A stretch of DNA of 64,000 nt from Legionellales bacterium (lineage in GTDB: Bacteria > Pseudomonadota > Gammaproteobacteria > JAHCLG01): contig JAHCLG010000005.1 of assembly GCA_026125385.1 (NCBI GenBank), positions 58,802-122,801 on the forward strand, read 5' to 3'. Made by a program: the position numbers and the translations under genes. Within the stretch, counting starts at the first letter, position 1. Each line of letters opens with the position of its first letter. Under the pieces are notes generated by a model. That model was not told where the DNA came from and searched no databases. It was given only the letters and a program-made list of their open reading frames with translations. Below, piece by piece: positions 9,997 through 20,154 of the stretch.

Positions 9997-10182
9997 GATG
10001 TTATCCTGTAGGATAGTAGAATAGAGGTTTTGATCATACCGAGTTTTTTTAAGAAGCCAAGATGAAAATTAATAATTTATTTGCTTGACAAGTGAGCGAA
10101 TTTTATTTTTTAGAGTCATCCCTAAATCGAGTCGTGAATGATATACTCACGCCATGAATAGTCAGATTTTATTTTTTTAACG

Positions 10183-12192
10183 ATGGAAAAATCATTTGCC
10201 GTTATTTCTACCTATCAACCTGCAGGCGATCAACCTCAAGCCATTGCAAAATTAGTTAATGGTTTGGAACAAGGCTTAGCTCACCAAACGCTATTAGGTG
10301 TGACGGGTTCCGGTAAAACGTTTACGATGGCAAAAGTATTAGAAGCCGTGCAACGACCCGCACTTATCATGGCACCCAATAAAACTCTGGCGGCGCAATT
10401 ATACGGCGAAATGAAAGCTTTTTTTCCGCACAATGCTGTGGAATATTTTGTTTCGTATTACGACTATTATCAACCAGAAGCCTATGTTCCCAGCAGCGAT
10501 ACTTACATCGAAAAAGATGCCTCCATTAATGACCACATCGAACAAATGCGTTTATCGGCTACAAAAGCCATTTTAGAACGGCGTGACGCGATTATTGTTG
10601 CCACCGTTTCGGCGATCTACGGTTTAGGTGCCCCAGAAACCTATTTAAACATGGTATTGCATTTATCGCGCGGTCACACGTTGGATCAGCGTGCATTGTT
10701 GCGGCGTTTAGCTGAAATGCAATATACGCGTAATGATATGGCTTTTCAGCGCGCTACCTATCGTGTGCATGGTGATGTGATTGATATTTTTCCCGCCGAC
10801 AGTGAAAATGAAGCGGTACGAGTAGAATTATTCGATGAAGAAATTGAAAGTCTTGCGCTATTTGATCCACTCACGGGAGAAATTAAACAAAAAATTCCTC
10901 GCGTCACTATTTTTCCGAAAACCCATTACGTCACCCCGCGCGATACCTTATTAAAAGCGGTAGACGATATTAAAATCGAATTAAAAGATCGGTTGCAACA
11001 ATTACATCATCATCAAAAATTAGTGGAAGCGCAACGATTAGAACAGCGCACGCAATACGATATTGAAATGATGGTAGAGCTGGGCTATTGCTCAGGCATT
11101 GAAAATTATTCCCGATATTTATCGGGACGGCAAAGCGGAGAACCACCGCCCACCTTAATCGATTATTTACCCAAAGATGCGATCATGATCATCGATGAAT
11201 CGCATGTCACCATTCCACAAATTGGCGGCATGTATCGTGGCGATCGCGCCCGCAAAGAAACCTTAGTTGAATATGGTTTTCGTTTGCCATCGGCATTGGA
11301 TAATCGTCCTTTACGTTTTGAAGAATTTCAACAATTAACCGGCCAATGCATTTATGTTTCAGCAACGCCCAGTGATTACGAAAAAAATTGCTCGGGTCAA
11401 ATCGTTGAACAAGTGGTGCGCCCCACAGGCTTAGTCGATCCCTTGGTTGACATTCGTCCGGTGGCAACGCAGGTTGACGATTTGTTATCGGAAATTAATC
11501 TAAGAGTAAATCATCATCAGCGCATTTTAGTCACCACCTTAACCAAACGCATGGCAGAAGATTTAACCGGCTATTTAGCCGAACACAATATTCGCGTGCG
11601 TTATTTGCATTCCGATATTGATACCGTAGAACGCGTCGAAATTATTCGTGATTTACGATTAGGCGAATTTGATGTGTTGGTGGGGATTAATTTATTGCGC
11701 GAGGGTTTAGATATTCCTGAGGTGTCTTTAGTCGCTATTTTAGATGCCGATAAAGAAGGTTTTTTACGCTCAGAACGTTCGTTGATCCAAACCATTGGCC
11801 GCGCGGCGCGTAATATTCATGGTAAAGCGATTTTATACGCCGATACCATAACAGGCTCCATGCAGCGCGCCTTGGCAGAAACTGAACGTCGCCGCAAAAA
11901 ACAACTGGATCACAATCAGCAAAATAACATCACGCCCACCACCATTCAAAAAGCCGTGCAAGATATTATGGAAGGTGCTTATCGTAATGCGCCGATGACT
12001 AGTAAAAAACGCGCTAAGCAACCCGCTGAAGAATTCGATTTTACGCGCGCAAAACCTGGAGAAATTCACAAGAAATTAAAACAGCTTGAAAATAAAATGT
12101 TTGAGCATGCGAAAAACTTAGAATTCGAAGAGGCCGCCGAGCTGCGGGACCAAATTTCGCAATTACGCCAAAAATGGTTAATTCAAACTTGA
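10183..12192 (+). CDS. uvrB: Excinuclease ABC subunit B
   Basis: 669 aa, the usual length. UvrB is the damage-verifying helicase-like subunit of nucleotide excision repair and works with UvrA and UvrC. Visible are Walker [11 protein letters not shown] (about 39-48), the Tyr-rich beta-hairpin [12 protein letters not shown] (about 92-103), the DEAD-like IIDESH box, helicase motif [11 protein letters not shown] and the C-terminal UVR domain ([11 protein letters not shown], about 648-658) that binds UvrC. A TTGACA at 10085 could be a -35, but the partner -10 is weak. I see no LexA box (CTGT-N8-ACAG). The tRNA-Val promoter overlaps its stop codon. Confidence 0.97.
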   Translation: MEKSFAVISTYQPAGDQPQAIAKLVNGLEQGLAHQTLLGVTGSGKTFTMAKVLEAVQRPALIMAPNKTLAAQLYGEMKAFFPHNAVEYFVSYYDYYQPEAYVPSSDTYIEKDASINDHIEQMRLSATKAILERRDAIIVATVSAIYGLGAPETYLNMVLHLSRGHTLDQRALLRRLAEMQYTRNDMAFQRATYRVHGDVIDIFPADSENEAVRVELFDEEIESLALFDPLTGEIKQKIPRVTIFPKTHYVTPRDTLLKAVDDIKIELKDRLQQLHHHQKLVEAQRLEQRTQYDIEMMVELGYCSGIENYSRYLSGRQSGEPPPTLIDYLPKDAIMIIDESHVTIPQIGGMYRGDRARKETLVEYGFRLPSALDNRPLRFEEFQQLTGQCIYVSATPSDYEKNCSGQIVEQVVRPTGLVDPLVDIRPVATQVDDLLSEINLRVNHHQRILVTTLTKRMAEDLTGYLAEHNIRVRYLHSDIDTVERVEIIRDLRLGEFDVLVGINLLREGLDIPEVSLVAILDADKEGFLRSERSLIQTIGRAARNIHGKAILYADTITGSMQRALAETERRRKKQLDHNQQNNITPTTIQKAVQDIMEGAYRNAPMTSKKRAKQPAEEFDFTRAKPGEIHKKLKQLENKMFEHAKNLEFEEAAELRDQISQLRQKWLIQT

Positions 12193-12217
12193 TTCTTACC
12201 TCAAACTCACCTAGAAT
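12189..12217 (+). promoter_or_regulatory. sigma-70 promoter of tRNA-Val
   Basis: TTGATT (12189-12194), a 17-nt spacer and TAGAAT (12212-12217). The -35 overlaps the uvrB stop codon, and the -10 ends 14 nt before the mature tRNA. Confidence 0.65.
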
Positions 12218-12231
12218 CAGCACCCATTGCA

Positions 12232-12305
12232 GGCACGTAGCTCAGTGGTAGAGCACTACCTTGACATGGTAGTGGTCGGTGGTTCGATCCCACTCGTGCC
12301 TACCA
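12232..12305 (+). tRNA. tRNA-Val (GAC)
   Basis: GGCACGTAGCTCAG... with anticodon stem CTACC / GGTAG, loop TTGACAT (anticodon GAC), T-arm GGTTCGATCCC, acceptor GGCACG / CGTGCC and encoded CCA. It is 74 nt including CCA, with a short D-loop. Confidence 0.95.
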
Positions 12306-12353
12306 ATTTTTTAATCGATTCCGATAACAATTATAATAATTAGGAAATATAAA

Positions 12354-12929
12354 ATGGATCTTAAGACATTAGTGTTTTTTCTAATAAGCACAGAAGACTA
12401 TATCAAGAAAATTCAATCTAAATCACAATACGGGTCTATCAGTTCACCACAATTTTCGCAACTGCACCTTGATACCACTCGACACAAAACGGTGTTTCAA
12501 AAATATTCTCAAATTCTGAAGACCGAATTTAGTTCTGCAACCGACGGCGATAAAAAAGTATTGTACGAGTATATTAGCGCAATTGCATCATCTGATTATC
12601 CTAATACCTTTAAACAACTACAAACGATTGGGATCCTGCCATTAAACAGTGCTATTAACACAACCATTCAATCAACTGTAAATAATCAGTCAATTAACCA
12701 CGCAGAAAATAATCCTTATCAAGACATGAGTGAGGATGAGTTATTAGCTCTCCATCAGCAGTTAGTTGCTAGATACCGTATTTTGGACCATTTAATAAAA
12801 AGATATAAAAACTTTAAATCCTACATTACAGAGCCCGCGCAAATTAATAAAAATCCCCCAGCCACTGCTATGGATGTGGATGAGCAACAAATATCCGCAC
12901 CATCGTTTACGCTCTTTAAGACACAGTAA
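12354..12929 (+). CDS. Hypothetical protein, orphan
   Basis: 191 aa; I recognise no family. It starts at ATG 12354 after TAGGAAATATAAA (AGGA). It is mainly polar and probably helical, with an Asn/Gln/Thr-rich middle, an acidic MSEDELLALHQQL helix (about 124-136) and a loose tail containing PATAMDVDEQQ. No signal peptide or membrane helix is clear. It follows tRNA-Val by 48 nt and precedes decayed gene fragments, so it lies in an accessory patch. Its composition resembles the polyserine orphan at 29571-31781. It could be a secreted effector, but nothing proves that. Confidence 0.6.
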   Translation: MDLKTLVFFLISTEDYIKKIQSKSQYGSISSPQFSQLHLDTTRHKTVFQKYSQILKTEFSSATDGDKKVLYEYISAIASSDYPNTFKQLQTIGILPLNSAINTTIQSTVNNQSINHAENNPYQDMSEDELLALHQQLVARYRILDHLIKRYKNFKSYITEPAQINKNPPATAMDVDEQQISAPSFTLFKTQ

Positions 12930-12939
12930 TAAAAGGATT

Positions 12940-13110
12940 TCATTCTGGGCTTGAAATGAGTGCTTCTTCATCGCCAATCCTAACGGATACGGTGAGGCCA
13001 GTGAGATCATTATTCTTCCCAATGAACAAAAACAAACTGTCACATTTGTGAGTATGCGTATCCACATGGGGATGAATAGTTTCATCGGGTGTTGTGTGAA
13101 TGTGTCTGAC
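12940..13110 (-). pseudogene. Cupin-like gene fragment
   Basis: One minus-strand frame encodes a His-rich run (HIHTTPDETIHPHVDTHTH) followed by CDSLFLFIG and VSVRIGDEEALISSP. This is the pattern of a small cupin beta-barrel (His cluster, then the E/F-LFIG strand and G-D-E turn). It stops abruptly at 12940 before the second half of the barrel. It is joined upstream, without a start signal, to the aldolase-like fragment. I read it as a truncated remnant. Confidence 0.5.
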
Positions 13111-13150
13111 TATATAGGTGGATATAGCTGTTTGATATACACTTTTTTTC

Positions 13151-13338
13151 GTTTGAAAAATGTAAGTCAGAACTTGCAGAGAAGCCAACTTCAAGCATAT
13201 CGACGCCTAGCTCCCATATTTTTGCTATTGTTTTAAGCGTTTGTGCTTTATTAAAAGATACACCGAGTGGCTGAGAGTACCTCTACGAAAAGTTGAATCG
13301 ATAATTTTTATCTTTGGGTTTTTATAAACTTGTTGCAT
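13151..13338 (-). pseudogene. Fragment of an HMG-CoA-lyase/isopropylmalate-synthase-like aldolase
   Basis: From ATG 13338 one frame reads KIKIIDSTFRRGT, like the DxTLRDG active-site strand of the HMGL-like TIM-barrel family. The reading then moves to another frame (about 13264) for GVSFNKAQTLKTIAKIW and ELGVDMLEVGFSASSD, like the next helix and strand (GVDxIExGFPASS). The frameshift, the RDG-to-RRG change and the lack of the remaining barrel mark it as a decayed N-terminal fragment. It continues into the cupin-like fragment, so two genes of one lost cluster may have been deleted together. Confidence 0.6.
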
Positions 13339-13410
13339 ATCAAATCCAACTCGCATTTACCATTAAATTGAGTATAATACCTTCCTTTATTCCTATAAGA
13401 TGTAAACACC

Positions 13411-14509
13411 ATGCTTGAAGTTGCGCAATTGCTGAATCAAGTCGAGGATTTGCTCGAACGCACTCTCCACATTCGGAGGTATCTTTGACTTTGATGTCAA
13501 AGTGGAACGACTAGAAGAAGTGACTCGCGAATTAGAAGACCCCGCCATTTGGAACGATAAAGAACGCGCCCAAAATTTAGGCCGCGAACGCGCAGCACTC
13601 GAACGGCAAGTGCAAACTATTCGGAATTTGCAAAATAATTTAAAAGATTTACCCGAATTAATCGAATTAGCCAGTGCTGAAAATGATGAAGCGGCGGTAT
13701 TAAGTCTCACGCAGGATATTCTCACCCTCAAAACTCAATTAGAACAACTGGAATTTCAGCGCATGTTTCATGGCGAAATGGATGCGAATAATGCATTTTT
13801 AGAAATTCAATCGGGATCGGGTGGCACTGAGGCACAAGACTGGGCAGAAATGTTATTACGCATGTATTTGCGTTTTATTGAAAGCAAAGGTTTTCAGGCA
13901 GAAATCATCGAATTATCACAAGGTGAAGTGGCCGGAATTAAAAGTGCTACGGTGAAAGTGGAGGGTGAATATGCGTATGGTTGGTTGCGCACGGAGTCGG
14001 GTGTTCATCGTTTAGTGCGTAAATCGCCATTTGATTCGGGTAATCGTCGTCATACTTCTTTTGCCGCGGTGTTTATTTCACCCGAAATTGATGACAATAT
14101 TGACATTGAAATTAATCCTGCCGATTTACGGATTGACACTTATCGCGCCAGTGGGGCAGGTGGGCAGCACGTGAATCGTACCGATTCAGCGATTCGCATT
14201 ACCCATTTACCCACAAATATTGTTGTGCAATGTCAAAGCGATCGCTCGCAACATAAAAATCGTGCGCAAGCCATGAGTCAATTGCGCGCGAAATTATACG
14301 AATTAGAAATGCGCAAGCGTAACGAAAGTCAGCAAGCCTTAGAAGACAGTAAATCTGATATCACCTGGGGATCGCAAATTCGTTCATATGTGCTCGATGC
14401 CTCGCGAATTAAAGATTTACGTACCAACGTTGAAACAGGCAATACCCAAGCAGTACTCGATGGTGATTTAGAACCTTTTATTATTGAAAGTTTAAAAAGT
14501 GGAGTGTAA
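13411..14509 (+). CDS. prfB: Peptide chain release factor 2 (programmed +1 frameshift)
   Basis: RF2 releases peptides at UGA and UAA stops. The gene starts at ATG 13411, reads 25 codons to an in-frame TGA at 13486-13488, then shifts +1 to continue as [11 protein letters not shown]. The SPF stop-recognition tripeptide (RKSPFDSG) and the catalytic GAGGQHVN loop are present. A TATAAT at 13373-13378 could be its -10. lysS starts 5 nt after the stop, the standard prfB-lysS pair. Regulation is autogenous: low RF2 promotes frameshifting and RF2 synthesis. Confidence 0.96.
13474..13489 (+). promoter_or_regulatory. RF2 programmed frameshift site
   Basis: CGGAGG (internal Shine-Dalgarno), TAT, then the slippery CTT TGA C. 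This matches the classic arrangement of AGGGGG TAT CTT TGA C, with the SD directly stimulating the +1 slip at Leu-CTT. Confidence 0.95.
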
Positions 14510-14513
14510 CAAC

Positions 14514-16007
14514 ATGATTGACGATCAGGATATTGAATTATCCGCAAACGAACAAATCGCGCAGCGCCGCGCAAAATTGGAACTGTTGCGCCAGCAAAAA
14601 AATGCTTATCCTAACCAATTTCGTCGTCAAGATTTAGCGCAAGACTTACATCAACATTATGCAGAAAAACCGAGCGAATCTTTTAATGATCCTAAAATTT
14701 CAGTGAGTGTTGCCGGACGCATCATGTTACGGCGCTTAATGGGTAAAGCCAGTTTTATTCAATTGCAAGACATGAGTGGCCGCATCCAAATTTACGTGCG
14801 TCAAAATGATGTGAGTGAATCTGTTTATGAAGAATTTAAAACATGGGATATGGGCGATATAATTGGCGTCAAAGGCTTTCTCTTTAAAACTAAAACCGGC
14901 GAATTATCCATTCATGCAGAGCAGATTGAATTATTAACCAAAGCACTCCGCCCCTTGCCCGATAAATATCACGGTTTAGCCGATCAAGAACTGCGTTATC
15001 GTCAACGTTATTTGGATTTATTAGTGACTGAGCAATCGCGCAATACTTTTTTAGCGCGCACTAAAATTATTCAACTCATTCGCCAATTTATGATTGAAAA
15101 AAATTATCTCGAAGTCGAAACCCCGATGATGCATCCTTTAGTGGGAGGTGCTGCCGCGCGTCCTTTTATCACTCATCATAATGTATTAGACATGGAATTG
15201 TTTTTAAGAATTGCACCAGAATTATATTTAAAACGTTTAGTCGTCGGTGGGTTTGAAAAAGTATTTGAAATTAATCGCAACTTTCGCAATGAAGGCGTGT
15301 CAACTCGTCATAATCCAGAATTTACTATGATGGAATTTTACGAAGCCTATCAAGATTATCATGGATTAATGGATTTAACCGAAGAATTAATGCGTTTATT
15401 AGCGCGGAATATTAAAGGCAGTTTACAATTTACTTATCAAAACCAAGCACTGGATTTTGCTAAACCATTTCAACGCTTAAGTTTATTTAATGCCATATTG
15501 CACTATAATTCTGCGATCACTGCGGCGGAATTAAATGATATTCATCAGGCTCGTCGTTATGCGGAAAATTTAGGAATAAATTTAAAAGAAATCGATGGCC
15601 TAGGTAAAATTCAATTAGAAATTTTTGAAAAAACCGTGGAACATCGCTTGCTCGATCCCACATTTATTACCGAATATCCTGCGGAAGTATCCCCTTTAGC
15701 GCGACGTAGTGATACGAATCCTTTTTTAACCGATCGCTTTGAATTTTTTGTCGGTGGCCGTGAAATTGCTAACGGTTTTTCCGAGTTAAACGATCCAGAC
15801 GATCAAGCGCAACGGTTTCAAGCCCAAGTCGATGCCAAAAATGCTGGCGACGCCGAAGCCATGAGTTACGATGAAGATTATATTACCGCCTTAGAATACG
15901 GTTTGCCACCCACTGCGGGGGAGGGCATTGGAATTGATCGCTTAGTGATGCTATTCACCGACGCACCCTCTATTCGCGATGTGATTTTATTTCCATTAAT
16001 GCGCTAA
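14514..16007 (+). CDS. lysS: Lysyl-tRNA synthetase, class II
   Basis: 497 aa. It attaches lysine to tRNA-Lys. The N-terminal OB-fold anticodon-binding domain (about 60-160; [16 protein letters not shown]) is followed by the class II catalytic core: motif 2 ([20 protein letters not shown]) and motif 3 ([14 protein letters not shown]). The frame extends to a GTG at 14499, but ATG 14514 is preferred because it lies 5 nt after the prfB stop with GTGGAG upstream. A strong hairpin follows at 16020-16055. Confidence 0.97.
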   Translation: MIDDQDIELSANEQIAQRRAKLELLRQQKNAYPNQFRRQDLAQDLHQHYAEKPSESFNDPKISVSVAGRIMLRRLMGKASFIQLQDMSGRIQIYVRQNDVSESVYEEFKTWDMGDIIGVKGFLFKTKTGELSIHAEQIELLTKALRPLPDKYHGLADQELRYRQRYLDLLVTEQSRNTFLARTKIIQLIRQFMIEKNYLEVETPMMHPLVGGAAARPFITHHNVLDMELFLRIAPELYLKRLVVGGFEKVFEINRNFRNEGVSTRHNPEFTMMEFYEAYQDYHGLMDLTEELMRLLARNIKGSLQFTYQNQALDFAKPFQRLSLFNAILHYNSAITAAELNDIHQARRYAENLGINLKEIDGLGKIQLEIFEKTVEHRLLDPTFITEYPAEVSPLARRSDTNPFLTDRFEFFVGGREIANGFSELNDPDDQAQRFQAQVDAKNAGDAEAMSYDEDYITALEYGLPPTAGEGIGIDRLVMLFTDAPSIRDVILFPLMR

Positions 16008-16019
16008 CCCTTAATAAAA

Positions 16020-16055
16020 TAAAAACGTGAGTATTTCATAACTCTCACGTTTTTA
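16020..16055. terminator. Bidirectional rho-independent terminator between lysS and nadB
   Basis: AAAAACGTGAG, a 12-nt loop and CTCACGTTTTT form an A/T-flanked stem that can act in both directions between the convergent lysS and nadB. The nadB stop codon (complement of 16045-16047) lies inside the right arm. Confidence 0.88.
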
Positions 16056-17577
16056 TTTTATAATCCAACGAATAATGCAAACCAATATTTTCCTTACGCG
16101 CTAATGCTGCATGTACCATTAATTCAGCGACCACAATTAAATTGCGTAATTCCAATAAATTTTTACTGACGCGGAAATGGCTGTAATAGTCGTGAATTTC
16201 TTGTTTTAATAATTCAATGCGATTAAGGGCGCGTTGCAAGCGTTTATTCGTTCGCACAATGCCTACATAATTCCACATGGTGCGTCTGAGTTCGTGCCAA
16301 TTATGAGTGACAACAATTTCCTCGTCGGAATCGGTGACCCGCGATTCATCCCACGGCTTGATGGGTTTAGGCACGGGAAATTCATTGAAGTGTTGTTGAA
16401 TATATTGCGCTGCTTCTGCGCCAAATACTAAACATTCTAATAAAGAATTACTCGCCATGCGATTCGCACCATGCAAACCTGTGCAGGCGACTTCGCCAAT
16501 CGCAAATAAATTATTAATCGTGGTTTTTCCAAAGCGATCAGTTACTACGCCGCCACACGTATAATGCGCGGCTGGTACCACCGGGATCGCTTCGCGGGTA
16601 ATGTCAATACCATATTGCAAACAACGCTGATAAATCATTGGGAAATGTTGAATAATAAAATCGCGATGGCGATGCGAAATATCTAATAAAACGTGTTCAA
16701 TTCCCAAACGTTTCATTTCATGATCGATAGCGCGTGCCACAATATCGCGAGTGGCTAACTCGCCACGCGCATCAAATAACTGCATAAATTCAGTGCCATC
16801 GGGCAAACGTAATTTTGCCCCTTCACCGCGCAGGGCTTCGGAAATTAAAAAGGATTTGGCTTGGGGATGATATAAACAGGTGGGGTGAAATTGATTAAAC
16901 TCCATATGCTTGATAGCAGCACCCGCGCGATGCGCCATGGCAATGCCATCGCCACTGGAAACATCGGGATTACTGGTATAAAGATAAACTTTACTCGCAC
17001 CTCCCGTGGCTAACACTGTGGTACGTGCGCTTAACGCAATCACTTGTTGTTGTGTTTCGTCAAAGGCATAAATCCCAGCAATGCTATTTTCGTGTTTAAT
17101 TAAATCAATCGCTAAATGATGAGTGAAAATCGTAATATTATTTTTTTGTTTGACTAAATCGACTAAGGTAGTTTCTACTTCACGTCCGGTGGCATCGGCC
17201 GCATGAACAATGCGATCGCGCGAATGCCCACCTTCACGCGTTAAATGCAAGGCCGGATGAGCATGTTCACCCAACGCTTGAGTAAAATGCACGCCACAGC
17301 GGATTAACCATTCAATACATTCGCGCGCGCGGGTAACGACTAATTCAACAATGGCACGATCACATAATCCCGCACCTGAAATTAACGTATCTTGAATGTG
17401 TTGTTCCAAGCTATCGTCATCACCAAATACCGCGGCAATCCCGCCTTGCGCATAAAACGACGATCCTTCTGTGCATTCATCTTTACACACCAAGGCAATA
17501 TTAAAGGAAGCGGGTAATCGTAGCGCTAAGCTTAATCCCGCCACGCCAGAGCCAATAATTAACACATCATAAATCAT
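16045..17577 (-). CDS. nadB: L-aspartate oxidase
   Basis: 510 aa flavoprotein that oxidises aspartate to iminoaspartate, the first step of de novo NAD synthesis. The FAD-binding start [14 protein letters not shown] (about 6-19), [48 protein letters not shown] and the ending motif [12 protein letters not shown] identify NadB over its close relative, the succinate/fumarate flavoprotein. The length is slightly under the E. coli enzyme, with the usual helical C-terminus. nadA and nadC are not in the window. Confidence 0.95.
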   Translation of the reverse strand: MIYDVLIIGSGVAGLSLALRLPASFNIALVCKDECTEGSSFYAQGGIAAVFGDDDSLEQHIQDTLISGAGLCDRAIVELVVTRARECIEWLIRCGVHFTQALGEHAHPALHLTREGGHSRDRIVHAADATGREVETTLVDLVKQKNNITIFTHHLAIDLIKHENSIAGIYAFDETQQQVIALSARTTVLATGGASKVYLYTSNPDVSSGDGIAMAHRAGAAIKHMEFNQFHPTCLYHPQAKSFLISEALRGEGAKLRLPDGTEFMQLFDARGELATRDIVARAIDHEMKRLGIEHVLLDISHRHRDFIIQHFPMIYQRCLQYGIDITREAIPVVPAAHYTCGGVVTDRFGKTTINNLFAIGEVACTGLHGANRMASNSLLECLVFGAEAAQYIQQHFNEFPVPKPIKPWDESRVTDSDEEIVVTHNWHELRRTMWNYVGIVRTNKRLQRALNRIELLKQEIHDYYSHFRVSKNLLELRNLIVVAELMVHAALARKENIGLHYSLDYKIKT

Positions 17578-17606
17578 AATTGTTTCGATTTTTAAAAGTC
17601 ACTTGT

Positions 17607-17755
17607 CGTAGCCTGGAACTTCGCTGCGCTACGATCCAGGAACAGTGAAATTTTAAAACTCCGATCCTGGATCTCCGCTGCGCTTCGTTCCAGGCTACGC
17701 TACGCTTCGTTCCAGGCTACGGCAAGTTCCGTTCCAGGCTACGCTACGATCCAGT
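17607..17755. repeat. REP-like palindromic repeat array (copy A)
   Basis: GTAGCCTGGAAC..GATCCAGG and its inverted partner GATCCTGG..GTTCCAGGCTAC face each other across about 24 bp (17608-17698), forming a long hairpin. Two further half-units continue to 17755. The same sequence recurs at 19788, 20067 and 63931. The array lies at the 3' end of the following minus-strand gene and encodes its last residues and stop codon. Confidence 0.9.
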
Positions 17756-19651
17756 TGACACTCCAGCATGTAATTTTTTCTGGGCAGGCTGAATTTCCGT
17801 CTCATCGAATTGAGTAGCATCTTTTAAATAAGCATGATATAAATTTTTTAACTTCAAACGCAATTTATTTTCAGTATCATGGAGACTATTCTCAATCTTT
17901 ATAGAAGTCATAATACGCGAGACCGTAGTATCGATCCACTGCGAATATTGTGCTCTATCCGCAAAATTAGTTTCCAGACCCCACCAAACCGCTAAACAAA
18001 TCTGAGTTGGCTTATCTATTGTGGCAATGTTATGCAATTCAAATAAATGCGCTAAGGTTTTGATAAATCCATTGAACACAAACCAACGTGCTGCAAATGC
18101 TAAACCATTAGCACAATTATTGATTTTGGTTAAATGTAAATTTTGTTGCTGAGCTTTTTGAAGATCAGTAAAGGTTACTTTATTCTGTGCTGCGGGTGCA
18201 AAAGTACTTACCTCAGTCGTTGGGCTTGAGGATGAACTATCAAGAGGTTGAACTTGAGCTGCCGCAATTTTGGTTAATACTTCTATTTGTTCTGGCTTTA
18301 GTTGAGTTATTCGTTTAAACGATGGTACAGCTATGCTGTACTTACGAGCCATATATGCCGCATATACCGATGCCGCAAATAATGTTGCAGAAGACGTTCC
18401 AACAGCATAGTGTTTGGTGGGCTCATTTTGGCGTGATACGGGAATATTCTGGTGCAGAATTATACCCACAGGAACTGCTCGTATTAATGCCAGCACGAAA
18501 TTCATTAGCCACGCGAATCGATCTATCTCGCTGCCATGGAGTGCGTAGGATAATTCTAATTTTTCTTGGCGGAGCTGTTCTTTAGTGAGATTATTAAATG
18601 CCTGAATAATCTCTTGATTATTTTTAAGCCCCAAATCGTCAAAAAAAGCCGTTAGATCAGCAGTTAGCACTAAATTTAGTTCTGTGATTTGGTTGTCATT
18701 CTCTTGGCTTTTTATTGAATAAGCGTTATTCAATAATGTCTCGAGCTGATAATAAATTTGAAAATTTTTGACGGTATTATTAAATAATTTTAACGCTCTT
18801 GAAAATAAGGTATAAATGCCTTGGCCAATGCCAGCACTTATGCAGATCGATAAAACGGAAATATCATCCACTTCACGATCAAGTACAACATTTTCCAATA
18901 TAGCGGCAATTGCAAAAAATGAAATGGCACGATAAGCAGGATTAGCTAAGAAGGCTCTCATTCCATGATGAAGTCTTAACATGACTTCATCAAAATACTG
19001 GCCTTTAAATCCACGCTTTTCTTCAAAGAATTTACGAATCGCCTTAATATGGTCAGCAACCGTACGCAGTGTCATGGTGGTGTAATAGGTTACTCCGAGT
19101 AAAGTAGCCGGTATGCCGAGAGCCAATGCAAATGCTTTACCTATGGTACTATCTGGCAATAAGCGCTTTATTGCTATTGCATCTGCTCCAGCACCAAAGA
19201 CATGACTAAAACCACCTGGACCTAAAACAAGAAACCATTTTAAAGCAATGTCACGGGTTTTTACATCATCAGAAGGCTCAGCAGATGCGAGATCGGCCGC
19301 TTCTGTGGCAGGATCGAGTGCCAGTAAATCGCAATATAAATTGCCCATCGCCAACAGAAAGGCAATTGCTTTGAGAGGAACAGTGATACTTTCCGCCAAT
19401 TCGTAGTCATCAATTTGTTCCCATAGCTGTTGAACAACGAAGGCTGAATAAACAAACTCGAGTAAATTGGCCGCGATAAAAAGAGCACGCAACACTTTGT
19501 ATTTGAGACTGGCTTTAGGACTTTTTTTTCCTGTGTCTGTGTTAATCTCGGTTATATCTTCTGCATCTACATTAATTATCTTACCGGACACTCCTGATGA
19601 AGAGCCATTGTCATTTTCTGTATCAGACAACTTACGGTAACTAGTCTCCAC
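17744..19651 (-). CDS. Large hypothetical multi-pass membrane protein, orphan
   Basis: About 635 aa; no family recognised. A polar, Ser/Asp-rich N-terminus (about 1-45) is followed by hydrophobic segments near 53-75, 92-112, 140-160, 170-195, 245-270, 380-400, 415-440 and 520-545, separated by helical stretches. A polyserine patch (DSSSSSP) lies near 480. The frame opens at TTG 19657, but AAGGAG is only 2 nt before it, so GTG 19651 (8-nt spacing) is the better start. The last codons and the TAG stop come from REP copy A, implying the original C-terminus was altered or lost. It may be a host-interaction protein or a lineage-specific membrane protein. Confidence 0.65.
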   Translation of the reverse strand: METSYRKLSDTENDNGSSSGVSGKIINVDAEDITEINTDTGKKSPKASLKYKVLRALFIAANLLEFVYSAFVVQQLWEQIDDYELAESITVPLKAIAFLLAMGNLYCDLLALDPATEAADLASAEPSDDVKTRDIALKWFLVLGPGGFSHVFGAGADAIAIKRLLPDSTIGKAFALALGIPATLLGVTYYTTMTLRTVADHIKAIRKFFEEKRGFKGQYFDEVMLRLHHGMRAFLANPAYRAISFFAIAAILENVVLDREVDDISVLSICISAGIGQGIYTLFSRALKLFNNTVKNFQIYYQLETLLNNAYSIKSQENDNQITELNLVLTADLTAFFDDLGLKNNQEIIQAFNNLTKEQLRQEKLELSYALHGSEIDRFAWLMNFVLALIRAVPVGIILHQNIPVSRQNEPTKHYAVGTSSATLFAASVYAAYMARKYSIAVPSFKRITQLKPEQIEVLTKIAAAQVQPLDSSSSSPTTEVSTFAPAAQNKVTFTDLQKAQQQNLHLTKINNCANGLAFAARWFVFNGFIKTLAHLFELHNIATIDKPTQICLAVWWGLETNFADRAQYSQWIDTTVSRIMTSIKIENSLHDTENKLRLKLKNLYHAYLKDATQFDETEIQPAQKKLHAGVSTGS

Positions 19652-19787
19652 TTCCAAATCTCCTTGAAGGTTGTTATTAAACGTTTTTTCACACTAACAT
19701 TTTCCCAGCGCGCAATAATATTAGTAATTTTTGATATTTACAAGCGGGTACCAGTGGTAGAATAAAAATATATTTTTCTGGTAGGGG

Positions 19788-19860
19788 TCGTAGCCTGGAA
19801 CGGAGCTTGCCGTAGCCTGGAACGTAGCGCAGCGTAGATCCAGGATCAGAACATGAAAAA
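19788..19860. repeat. REP-like repeat (copy B)
   Basis: Two direct half-units, GTAGCCTGGAACGGAGCTTGCC and GTAGCCTGGAACGTAGCGC, lead into GATCCAGGATCAGAACATG followed by an A-run. This is inverted relative to copy C at 20067-20154; the shared arm GATCCAGGATCAGAACATG plus A-run is near-perfect, so B and C bound a 370-bp inverted-repeat unit. The whole stretch 19658-20240 has no gene that I can support. Confidence 0.88.
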
Positions 19861-20066
19861 AACCCCAATCCTGAATTTTACTGTGCTCAATCCTAGATCA
19901 AATTTTTTTCATGTTCTAAAATTTCATTGGAAAGTTAGTTTTTTTATTTTTTTAGCGATTAGCCTGGAACTTAAAAAAAAATAAATAATATTTAAACATC
20001 ACGACTCAATTTTAAAATATGAAAAACCTTTTATCTAGTATCGAGCAAATTAAAATTTAGGAGTGA

Positions 20067-20154
20067 GGTTTTTTCATGTTCTGATCCTGGATCGTAGCAC
20101 AGCGAAGTTCCAGGCTACGGCTGCGCTCCGTTCCATGCTACGCTTCGTTCCAGG
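20067..20154. repeat. REP-like repeat (copy C)
   Basis: A T-run then CATGTTCTGATCCTGGATC begins the copy, followed by GTTCCAGGCTACGG, GTTCCATGCTACG and GTTCCAGGG. It is the inverted partner of copy B. It ends about 85 bp before rpoE, so it may influence transcripts entering that operon. Confidence 0.88.

Noticed and set aside
13262..13290. CTGAGAGTACC string like part of a thiamine (TPP) riboswitch
   Set aside because: The other conserved helices are missing, and the stretch encodes the aldolase-like fragment on the other strand.
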